NCBI GenBank assembly: GCA_018713515.1
Contig: DVOO01000022.1
Span: forward strand, 38,971 to 102,970
Length of the DNA: 64,000 nt
DNA from: Candidatus Scatomonas pullistercoris
GTDB lineage: Bacteria; Bacillota; Clostridia; Lachnospirales; Lachnospiraceae
Direction of reading: 5' to 3'
Part shown: positions 7,530 through 14,410 of the stretch, one piece after another
How the letters are laid out: each line of letters begins with the position of its first letter
Numbering within the stretch: position 1 is the first letter of the stretch
The notes under the pieces: model-generated
What the model was told of the DNA's origin: nothing
Databases searched by the model: none
What the model saw: only the letters and a program-made list of their open reading frames with translations
Program-made: the position numbers and the translations under genes

Positions 7530-8789
7530 GTGAAGCGATGCAGAAACTGCGGGTGCGAGAACCGGGAGCAGGCAAGATTTTGTACGGAGTGCGGCTGTCC
7601 TCTGCCGGACCGTCGGCGAAGACCGGGACGGAAGCCGCCATGGCTCATTGCGCTGGGGATTGCGGCGGCCGCAGCGGCGCTGTCCGGAGCAGGCTGTGCC
7701 GGGGCCGGAGAACTGGCAGAACAGATCCGGCAGCAGGAAAGCGGAAAGGCGGATTCCTCCGGGACCGCGCAGGAGGAAGAGAACACACAGGAAGAAGAGA
7801 TGGACGGGAAGGTGCATACGGACCGCCTTCTGATGGGTGAAACGATCTTTGATTCGTCCGGTACGCTGGTGGGGGATCAGTATTACGGTTATGATTCGGA
7901 GGGGCGGCAGCGGCTCATGATCACGGAGCGGCAGACAGACAATCCGGCTTCTGTTACGCTGATCTTATGTGAATATGAGGACGGTCTGGAAAAACGGTAT
8001 ACCTACGTTCTGCCGGGAAACGGGCTGGCAACGGGAACCATGGAAGCCGTGGATGAGCAGGGAATCCTGCAGCAGATGCAGAGCTTCCGGATCAGTGAAT
8101 GGAGGGAAAGCGGAAGCGGGGCCCCAAAGTTTACGGTTCAAATGCAGGAGGATGTCTTCTTTACATGGGATGCCGCAGCCCGGACAGCCTCCGGCCAGAC
8201 TGCGGACGGCACACAGAGTGTGGAATATAACGAAAACGGGCAGACGGTCAGGACAACGAAGAAAATGGGAAGCACCACCCAGGAAATTGTACGCGACTAC
8301 GACAGCGAGGGTAATCTTAGCAGACAGGCCAGCTATGTAGATGGGGCGCTTACGATGGAACAGCGCTATACATACCAGGTGCAGGGCAGCGAGACACGTG
8401 TGACCGCCGTCACGGGAATTGGCGGGGAACAGGCAGAGAGTGAGACGATCCGCAGCTACTATGTGCCGGAGATCAGCTGGGAGGCGGATACGGCAGCTAT
8501 GTACGGGGAAATCCCGGGAATCTGGATCTCTCAGGAGGAGGACTGCTATCTTCTGCTCACGGCCGGAGATCTGTTCGCCCTCGTCTGCCGCAGCGAAGAG
8601 GGAATCCCCGCGCCCTTTCAGTACGGGTTTTATGAGATTTCTTCTCCTGAGGATATCCACACGGATACGATCTACAGCTTTTCCAACACCGTTGATGGAA
8701 ATTACGAAGATCTGACCAACGTGGATCTGCGTCTGGAAGGAGATATCCTGACCTTCGGAGAAGAGGTTTTCGTGAGAGAAGCGGACTGA
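7530..8789 (+). CDS. Zinc-ribbon membrane protein with YD-like repeats, unknown function
   Basis: A 419-residue protein started here at GTG 7530 because AGAGGGGG lies just upstream. Residues 2-20 form a zinc ribbon with two Cys pairs (CRNCGCENREQ and CTECGCPLPD). A basic stretch and one hydrophobic helix follow (about residues 34-55), then a long region outside the membrane that contains segments such as YYGYDSEGRQ, VEYNENGQTV and DYDSEGNLSRQ, reminiscent of YD/RHS-type repeats. The topology suggests a cytosolic zinc finger and an extracellular beta-rich domain. It has its own promoter and terminator. The function is unknown to me. Confidence 0.75.
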   Translation: MKRCRNCGCENREQARFCTECGCPLPDRRRRPGRKPPWLIALGIAAAAAALSGAGCAGAGELAEQIRQQESGKADSSGTAQEEENTQEEEMDGKVHTDRLLMGETIFDSSGTLVGDQYYGYDSEGRQRLMITERQTDNPASVTLILCEYEDGLEKRYTYVLPGNGLATGTMEAVDEQGILQQMQSFRISEWRESGSGAPKFTVQMQEDVFFTWDAAARTASGQTADGTQSVEYNENGQTVRTTKKMGSTTQEIVRDYDSEGNLSRQASYVDGALTMEQRYTYQVQGSETRVTAVTGIGGEQAESETIRSYYVPEISWEADTAAMYGEIPGIWISQEEDCYLLLTAGDLFALVCRSEEGIPAPFQYGFYEISSPEDIHTDTIYSFSNTVDGNYEDLTNVDLRLEGDILTFGEEVFVREAD

Positions 8790-8799
8790 CAAAAGTACG

Positions 8800-8833
8800 A
8801 AAAACAGCAGATTCTGCCGCGGATGCTGTTTTT
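8800..8833 (+). terminator. Terminator after the zinc-ribbon protein gene
   Basis: AAAAACAGCA (8800-8809) pairs perfectly with TGCTGTTTTT (8824-8833) around a 14-base loop. Confidence 0.8.
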
Positions 8834-8902
8834 CTCTGCAACAGACCGCCCGGTTTTGCGCACTATAAGGAAAACAGGAAAAATAGAAGGAGGTGCGTGT
8901 GT

Positions 8903-10252
8903 ATGAGAAGAAGATTTCTGACCGGTGGAACGGCTGTTTTTGCCGCGGCAGCTGCGCTGCTGTCCGGCTGCGGGGTGTCTGCGGAACAAAATGCCGGAGA
9001 CCTGGAGGCCGCCGCGGTTCCGGCCGCGGACCTTCCGGCGGATGACTTCGAGGGCTGGAATGCCCTGCTGGAGGAAAATGCCATTTCTGCTGATTTTCAA
9101 AGAAGTCTTTCAGAATTTGCCTTTGAAAGCAGCAGCACGGTGCTGTCCGCGGAAGAGGAGAATGCGGTGTTCAGTCCCTTAAGTCTTTACTACGCCCTGG
9201 CCGTTCTCGGCTCCGGAGCCTCCGGGGAGACGGGGCAGGAGATTCTGGACTCCCTGGGAGCGGAAGACCGGGAAGAGCTGGCCGATCAGTGCGGGAAACT
9301 GTTTCGAAACTATGTATATACGGAAGAACGGCAGCGGGTGATGGGGGAGACCTACGAGGGGGCAGCTCCTGACAGCGCCGTCAGGCTGGCCAATTCTCTC
9401 TGGATTTCGGAAGAGCTTTCTCTGGATCCGTCCTATCAGGAGCTCTGCGGGGAGGAATTTTATGCATCCTCTTATTCTGTAGACTTTGCGGACGGGACCG
9501 CCGGGGAGCAGATGGGTCGGTGGATCGCGGAGCAGACCGAGGGTGTGCTGGCGCCCCGGCCGGCGCTGGATCCGGAAACCATGCTGGCCATTCTGAACAC
9601 CCTGTATTTTTATGGAGGGTGGCAGGATGCCTTCAACGAAAACATGACGGAGGAAGAGGTTTTTATCCGGGATGACGGTTCGGAAGTGGAAGTGCCGTTT
9701 ATGAACCGGACGGAATCCATGGCAAACTATATCCGCGGAGATGGATATACGATGGCCGGACTTGCCACCAATCATAACTGCCGGATGCTGTTTGTGCTGC
9801 CGGAGGAGGGAGTGGAACTGCAGAGCCTCCTGGAGGATCCGGAAACACTGAAAAACATATTTGCGGCTCAGGAGCAGGAGTGGAAGTCCGGAGAGATTAT
9901 CTGGAAAGTGCCAAAGTTTTCCTTCGGGAGCAGCCTGGATCTGAAGCAGCCCCTGGAGACCATGGGCATACAATCGATGTTTGACAGCGCATCGGCAGAC
10001 TTTTCCGATATATCGGAGGATCCCCTGGCCGTGGATCAGGTCATCCAGGAAGCCCATATCGGCGTGGATGAGGAGGGGGTAGAGGGAGCCGCGTACACCA
10101 TGATCGCCCTCAGCGGAAGCGCCGCGGAGGATGAGGAGCCGGAAACCATTCAGATGTTTCTGAACCGCCCGTTCCTGTTCGCCATCTATGATTCCGGCCG
10201 GGATGTATGGCTGTTTCTCGGCGTCTGCCGGGATCCCTCCGTGGAATCGTAA
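8903..10252 (+). CDS. Serpin-family lipoprotein
   Basis: A 449-residue protein with a lipoprotein signal (MRRRFLTGG, hydrophobic stretch, lipobox LLSGC) and then a full serpin fold. Family landmarks are AVFSPLSLYYALAVL near the start of the fold, ILNTLYFYGGWQ in the middle and FLNRPFLFAIYD at the end. The reactive-centre hinge DEEGVEGAAYTM is present; counting 17 residues from the first Glu of EEG puts P1-P1' at about Ser-Ala, which would suit an elastase-like protease. A Tyr at P9 and Gly at P12 are less usual for fully inhibitory serpins. AAGGAGGT lies 8 bases before the ATG. It is probably anchored outside the cell to block host or microbial serine proteases (inference). Confidence 0.9.
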   Translation: MRRRFLTGGTAVFAAAAALLSGCGVSAEQNAGDLEAAAVPAADLPADDFEGWNALLEENAISADFQRSLSEFAFESSSTVLSAEEENAVFSPLSLYYALAVLGSGASGETGQEILDSLGAEDREELADQCGKLFRNYVYTEERQRVMGETYEGAAPDSAVRLANSLWISEELSLDPSYQELCGEEFYASSYSVDFADGTAGEQMGRWIAEQTEGVLAPRPALDPETMLAILNTLYFYGGWQDAFNENMTEEEVFIRDDGSEVEVPFMNRTESMANYIRGDGYTMAGLATNHNCRMLFVLPEEGVELQSLLEDPETLKNIFAAQEQEWKSGEIIWKVPKFSFGSSLDLKQPLETMGIQSMFDSASADFSDISEDPLAVDQVIQEAHIGVDEEGVEGAAYTMIALSGSAAEDEEPETIQMFLNRPFLFAIYDSGRDVWLFLGVCRDPSVES

Positions 10253-10267
10253 ACGATTCCTGTGAGG

Positions 10268-10541
10268 TTACGCATCCTCAGAGCGTATATCGTCCGGGAT
10301 CTCTTTGATGACCTTTGCGGGAATGCCGCCCGCCACGCAGTTATCAGGGAGATCCCTGGTTACGGCCGCTCCTGCGGCGACAACCACGCTATTCCCGATT
10401 GAGACCCCGGACGGATTCATCCGTAACGGGGACCGCATTCAGCTTTGCGCAGCCTGCAACCGCATGGAGTTTCCCTGCGTTCACTTCTTCGTCATCAAAG
10501 CAGTATTCTAATCCTATATCCGGTTTTTCCGGTTCTGTCAT
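10268..10541 (-). pseudogene. Maltose-type O-acetyltransferase remnant with internal deletion
   Basis: On the minus strand the first about 45 codons read like the N-terminal Mac domain of a hexapeptide acetyltransferase (MTEPEKPD, then [13 protein letters not shown]). The sequence then jumps, with a change of frame, to the C-terminal part of the left-handed beta helix ([35 protein letters not shown]) and a stop at 10268. The middle of about 120 codons that such enzymes need is missing, so this is a deletion product and not a working enzyme. Both ends are recognisable, which makes the call fairly secure. Confidence 0.7.
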
Positions 10542-10824
10542 CTTTTTCCGCCATGATCTTATTAGATTCTTCCGGCTCACGCTCCGATACATGCACTTCC
10601 GGGTTTATCCCTTTTCACGCGGCGTTTCTGCCGACTCATTTCCCTTAGAATGCATATCCATTACGGCAGGAGGTTCCCAGCGGGGACAGTCCCGTATGCC
10701 GTTATGTTTCCTCCGGAAACAATCGTCAGGAACAGGAAAGGATCTTCCGTATCCTGTGCGAACGTTACATATGCCCGCAAAAAACGGTTAATATAATAGG
10801 TAACGGAAAAAGGAGGGAAACGAT

Positions 10825-10989
10825 ATGGGAAGACGTATCATCGGCGCCGGAACAGCAGGGGAGTTCCGGGTATACCTGAAGCTGGCAGATGTGCTGGGCC
10901 ACAGCAGCATCAATACGACCCGCATCTACATCGCGACGACCGGGACGGAGCATCTCCGGCAGATGGAGAGGATGCGGCTGGTCATTTAA
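10825..10989 (+). pseudogene. Tyrosine recombinase C-terminal fragment
   Basis: Fifty-four codons with a good ribosome site (GGAGGGAAA). The end reads LADVLGHSSINTTRIYIATT, the conserved C-terminal block of phage/transposon integrases with the His of LGH and the catalytic Tyr of RIY. All upstream parts of the catalytic domain and the DNA-binding domains are absent. The first 15 codons do not look like integrase and probably arose at the junction. It is a scar of an integrated element. Confidence 0.75.
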
Positions 10990-11013
10990 GGACGGCGCGG
11001 GACCATAAAAAAA

Positions 11014-11331
11014 CAGAAGCAGATGTTGGAGGACTTTGCCCGCCGGAACGGGCTGCCGAACCCCGCCCACTTCACCGATGACGGCGTATCGGGAACCCGT
11101 TTTGACCGTCCCGGTTTTCTGGCAATGATGGAAGAAGTCGAGGCCGGACGGGTGGAGGCCATCGTCATAAAGGACATGAGCCGCCTGGGGCGCGATTATC
11201 TGAAAGTCGGCCAGGTCATGGAGATTTTGCGGCAACGCGGCGTCCGGCTGATCGCCATCAATGACGGTGTGGACAGTCTGAAAGGCGATGATGATTTTAC
11301 CCCTTTCCGCAACATTATGATTCTAAGTTGA
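11014..11331 (+). pseudogene. Serine recombinase N-terminal fragment
   Basis: About 105 codons from the resolvase domain of a large serine recombinase of the kind found on conjugative transposons: FTDDGVSGTRFDRPGFLAMM, IVIKDMSRLGRDYLKVGQ, and a truncated FRNIM. The catalytic Ser region at the very N-terminus and everything after FRNIM are missing; the frame ends three codons later. It follows the tyrosine-recombinase scrap by 24 bases, so two different recombinases have decayed at the same place. Confidence 0.75.
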
Positions 11332-11467
11332 CAAAACTATAGCACAGAAGATATAAAGCGATTGGTATAAGCACTGACAAAATAACTTTTCTTTTCAAAA
11401 AACAGCCCCCCTTAATAGAATACAGTTGTTTCTTACCGTAACTGCTGCACTGGCAGCAGCTGCATAG

Positions 11468-11839
11468 CTTCGCGCCTTTGCAGTACTGCTTGCTGCCGTT
11501 CTGCTGTCTGCCGGCACTGTAAGTGTTGCGGCCGCGGGTTATGCAATGTGGAGTAACGGAATGGATGCGGTTATTTCCGCAACCAATGAACAGAAACAGC
11601 TGCTGCAGGATAACGGCATCTCTTCGTTTATAGGCAAGTCTTCAACCAGCAACGGCATTACCGTTACCGCAGGGCAAACGATAGTAGACAATTATTTTGC
11701 ATATCTGACTTTTGAAGTCGAAGGGTACATCCCGGAAGATGAATATCAGCCTGATTTTATGGATATGAAGATACGGATAGACGGCAAAGAACCCGAGGCC
11801 TCTGCAGGGCGGCATGCCATTCCCGATCTTATATACTAA
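11468..11839 (+). pseudogene. Membrane-protein fragment resembling DUF4179 anti-sigma-like proteins
   Basis: The readable frame begins after an in-frame TAG (11465-11467) with a hydrophobic helix (AFAVLLAAVLLSAGTVSVAA). An extracellular part follows (ATNEQKQLLQDNGI, GITVTAGQTIVDNYFAYLTF), recalling the sequences just outside the membrane in DUF4179-type proteins. It stops at 11839, well short of a full domain. There is no obvious start codon or ribosome site upstream of the helix. I judge it a decayed gene; the family is a tentative reading. Confidence 0.45.
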
Positions 11840-12124
11840 AACAGAAAGTGTATATGGAAAACTGTCAAAATATGCGGATAAGCAACAGAGGGAACAAGAA
11901 GAAGATGCTTTCGAGAAGGCAATGGTAAAAAAACATGCAGAAGCTGATTGATGCCTATGTAATCTTGAGATATCTGCTAAAGGATAGCAATGCCAATACA
12001 GGACTGTCGGAAGAAATCCTCCGACAGTCCTTTTGCGGGGATCGAATCCTTTCCTTCTAAATAGTATGCGGTATAAAGGGACATCAAGATATGAAAATAC
12101 GCTTTATTCCGTAAACGGGAGTAG
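11840..12124. other. Intergenic stretch with a short unassigned frame and a hairpin
   Basis: A frame shifted by one relative to the preceding fragment continues KTESVYGKLSKYADKQQ to a stop near 11951; I do not recognise it. Apart from the terminator at 12000-12034 I see nothing else here. Confidence 0.4.
12000..12034 (+). terminator. Strong intrinsic terminator
   Basis: A 12-bp perfect stem, 12000-12011 with 12020-12031, with an 8-base loop and a short T-run. It insulates pyrE from the debris upstream. Confidence 0.75.
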
Positions 12125-12153
12125 TTCACAATCCCTTCCAGGTATGCTATAAT
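12125..12153 (+). promoter_or_regulatory. Predicted pyrE promoter
   Basis: TTCACA (12125-12130), a 17-base spacer, then TATAAT (12148-12153). It leaves a leader of about 160 nucleotides before pyrE. Confidence 0.7.
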
Positions 12154-12204
12154 CGAGAAGAATGCAGCGGTTCCTTTCCAGGTTCTGCCATGCAGGGAGG
12201 ATTT

Positions 12205-12252
12205 ATGAGCCGTTTTTGCGGCAGACAGACAATTTATCTTAAAATGGTGTAA
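12205..12252 (+). CDS. Possible 15-residue leader peptide upstream of pyrE
   Basis: An ATG with GGGAGG 5 bases upstream opens a 15-codon frame (MSRFCGRQTIYLKMV) that ends 69 bases before pyrE. The good ribosome site is the only evidence. It may be translated to influence pyrE expression, or it may be chance. Confidence 0.3.
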   Translation: MSRFCGRQTIYLKMV

Positions 12253-12321
12253 AAGCAGTACAGCAGGGGATAACAAAAAAGAAGGGGTGAAAAGCCCGTA
12301 AATATGGAGGTTTAAAAAGGT

Positions 12322-13020
12322 ATGGAAGCTTACAAGCAGGAATTTATCGAGTTTATGGTGGAGAGCGATGTGCTGAAGTTCGGCGAGTTCACGCTGAAGA
12401 GCGGCAGAAAGTCTCCCTTTTTTATGAATGCCGGGGCCTATGTGACGGGCACGCAGCTGAAGCGCCTGGGCGAATATTATGCCAAAGCGATTCACGATGC
12501 CTACGGGGACGATTTTGATGTGCTGTTCGGGCCGGCCTACAAGGGAATTCCACTGGCGGTGGTGACGGCCATCGCCTTCAGCGAGCTGTACGGGAAGGAG
12601 GTCCGCTACTGCTCCGACCGGAAGGAGGCCAAGGACCACGGGGCCGACAAGGGAGGCTTCCTGGGCAGCAGCCTGAAGGACGGAGACCGGGTGATCATGA
12701 TCGAGGATGTAACTACCTCCGGAAAATCCATGGAGGAAACCGTCCCCAAGGTGCGGGGAGCCGCGAAGGTAGAGATCCGGGGTCTGATGGTATCCCTGAA
12801 CCGCATGGAAAAGGGAACCGGGGAAAAGAGCGCTCTGGAGGAGATTCAGGAGAAATACGGTTTTCCGGCCCGGTCCATCGTCACCATGGGCGATGTGGTG
12901 GAAGCCCTCTACAACCGTCCCTGCCGGGGAAAAGTGGTCATCGATGACCGGATACGGGAAGCCATCCGGACCTACTATGCAGCCTATGGAGCGGAGGCCA
13001 TCCGAAAGGAACTGCTGTGA
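12322..13020 (+). CDS. pyrE: Orotate phosphoribosyltransferase
   Basis: A 232-residue protein that joins orotate to PRPP to give OMP, the step between PyrD and PyrF. The PRPP-binding loop is VMIEDVTTSGKSMEE, and the N-terminal LKSGRKSPFFMNAG is the orotate/phosphate region. It starts after GGAGGTTTAAAAAGGT. The GTG of the next gene overlaps its stop by 4 bases, so it heads an operon of otherwise unrelated genes. Its distance from pyrCFKD suggests that the former cluster was split by the insertions at 7.4-12.1 kb. Confidence 0.95.
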   Translation: MEAYKQEFIEFMVESDVLKFGEFTLKSGRKSPFFMNAGAYVTGTQLKRLGEYYAKAIHDAYGDDFDVLFGPAYKGIPLAVVTAIAFSELYGKEVRYCSDRKEAKDHGADKGGFLGSSLKDGDRVIMIEDVTTSGKSMEETVPKVRGAAKVEIRGLMVSLNRMEKGTGEKSALEEIQEKYGFPARSIVTMGDVVEALYNRPCRGKVVIDDRIREAIRTYYAAYGAEAIRKELL

Positions 13021-13493
13021 CACACGGGCAGAAGTGCTGGGTCCGGCGGGCGGGCTGGATCCTGTTCCTGATCTATCTGGTGCTGCTGGTTTATTTCCTG
13101 TTTTTTGCGGAAGAATATGGGAGACAGGGAACCGGCACCGGAGAGTACCGCTACAATCTCGTTCCCTTTGAGGAGATACGCAGATTCTGGATCTACCGGC
13201 AGCAGGTGGGATTTTCTGCCGCATTCCTGAATCTGGCGGGAAATGTCATCGGATTTATGCCCTTCGGATTTCTGCTGCCGGTCATGGCGGCCAGAATGAG
13301 ACATTTCCGGGTAACCGTTCCGCTGGGCTTTCTGCTGAGCCTGAGTGTGGAAGTTATCCAACTTTTTACCCGGGTGGGGAGCTTTGATGTGGATGACCTG
13401 ATGCTGAATACGCTGGGCGTGGTTCTGGGCTATCTGCTGTTTATACTTTTGAACGGGATAAGGAGAATGTTGGATCATGGCAAAAAAATATAA
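13017..13493 (+). CDS. VanZ-family membrane protein
   Basis: A 158-residue protein with four predicted membrane helices and the VanZ pattern: a first helix, then YRYNLVPFEEIRRFW, LNLAGNVIGFMPFGFLLP, a helix ending in SLSVEVIQLFTRVGSFDVDD and LMLNTLGVVLGYLL. VanZ relatives are common in Firmicutes and most have no link with glycopeptide resistance; no substrate can be inferred. The GTG start overlaps the pyrE stop (GTGA), which together with the absence of a better start downstream supports 13017. Confidence 0.8.
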   Translation: MTHGQKCWVRRAGWILFLIYLVLLVYFLFFAEEYGRQGTGTGEYRYNLVPFEEIRRFWIYRQQVGFSAAFLNLAGNVIGFMPFGFLLPVMAARMRHFRVTVPLGFLLSLSVEVIQLFTRVGSFDVDDLMLNTLGVVLGYLLFILLNGIRRMLDHGKKI

Positions 13494-13794
13494 ATACACA
13501 TTTACGAAAAAGGACGGGGATCACGGCGGAAGAGACGCGGGAATCCTGGCTGCGGTATCCTTTGGCCTGTTTCTGATCCTGTCCCTGGTATCCTTTGGCT
13601 TTTCGGGACAGGCGGGGACTGCGCTGGGGGCGGTGGGGCTGTTTGCCATGCTGCTTTCCCTGTATGGCTGCTGCGTGGGATTTCGGAGCATCATCCGCCA
13701 GAAGCTGATACAGAGATCTTCCATCGTGGGATCCATTGCCTCCGGCGTAGTCTTTATCCTGTGGCTGGCCCTGTTCCTGGTGGGAGTGAGCTGA
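13477..13794 (+). CDS. Small three-helix membrane protein (DUF6142-like)
   Basis: A 105-residue protein with a basic start (MAKKYKYTFTKKDGDHGGRD) and three hydrophobic helices at about residues 22-42, 50-70 and 82-103. It resembles short membrane proteins grouped as DUF6142 in my recollection, with no known role. It overlaps the VanZ-like gene by 17 bases and is followed after one base by the HD-domain gene, so it belongs to the pyrE operon. AAGGAGAATG is upstream of the ATG. Confidence 0.65.
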   Translation: MAKKYKYTFTKKDGDHGGRDAGILAAVSFGLFLILSLVSFGFSGQAGTALGAVGLFAMLLSLYGCCVGFRSIIRQKLIQRSSIVGSIASGVVFILWLALFLVGVS

Positions 13795-13795
13795 T

Positions 13796-14410
13796 ATGGA
13801 CGCGGAGAGATTTGAGAGACAGAAAAACTTTATTCTGGAGATCGACAAGGAAAAAAATATCCTGCGCCAGACTCATCTTTCCGGCGGGGGACGGCGGGAG
13901 AATGACGCGGAACATGCCTGGCATATGGCGGTGATGGCTTATCTGCTCCGGGAGTATGCCAATGAGCCGCTGGATCTTTCCAGGACCATGATGATGATCC
14001 TGATCCACGATGTGGTGGAGATCGACGCGGGTGACACCTACGCCTACGATGAGGCGGGAAAGGCTACGCAGAGGGAGAGAGAGGAGGCGGCCGCGGACCG
14101 GATTTTCGGCCTGCTGCCGGAAGACCAGCAGAAGGAGCTGCGGGAGCTGTTTGAAGAATTCGAGGCCTATGAGACGCCGGAGGCCCGGTTTGCTCATACC
14201 ATGGATAATTTTCAGCCGGTGCTGCTGAACGATTCCAACGGCGGAGGAGACTGGAGGGAACACGGCGTGTACCGGTCGCAGATCGAGAAAAGAAATGAAA
14301 AAACGGGAACGGGTTCCCGGGAGATCTGGGAGTATATGCAGAAAATCATTGCGCGCAATGTGCAGCTGGGGAACCTGAAGGGAGAACCGGCAGGAGAGGA
14401 GAGTGATTGA
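13796..14410 (+). CDS. HD-domain hydrolase
   Basis: A 204-residue protein of the YfbR-like HD family. Metal ligands appear in the expected order: NDAEHAWHMAV (first His), MILIHDVVEIDAGD (HD pair) and FAHTMDNFQPVLL (distal Asp). Relatives act as nucleotidases on deoxynucleoside monophosphates or have unknown phosphohydrolase roles. A nucleotide substrate would suit the neighbouring pyrE, but that is only context. It overlaps the aminopeptidase gene by 8 bases. Confidence 0.75.
   Translation: MDAERFERQKNFILEIDKEKNILRQTHLSGGGRRENDAEHAWHMAVMAYLLREYANEPLDLSRTMMMILIHDVVEIDAGDTYAYDEAGKATQREREEAAADRIFGLLPEDQQKELRELFEEFEAYETPEARFAHTMDNFQPVLLNDSNGGGDWREHGVYRSQIEKRNEKTGTGSREIWEYMQKIIARNVQLGNLKGEPAGEESD

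Noticed and set aside
5728..7641. Minus-strand frame of over 600 codons across pyrK and pyrD
   Set aside because: Antisense shadow of well-defined pyr genes, with no recognisable domain.
10315..10791. Plus-strand frame of 158 codons
   Set aside because: It crosses the minus-strand acetyltransferase remnant and non-coding DNA and gives Ser/Arg/Pro-rich text without similarity to anything I know.
13017..13493. Teicoplanin resistance through VanZ
   Set aside because: VanZ-like proteins are widespread without resistance, and no vanA-type cluster is present.
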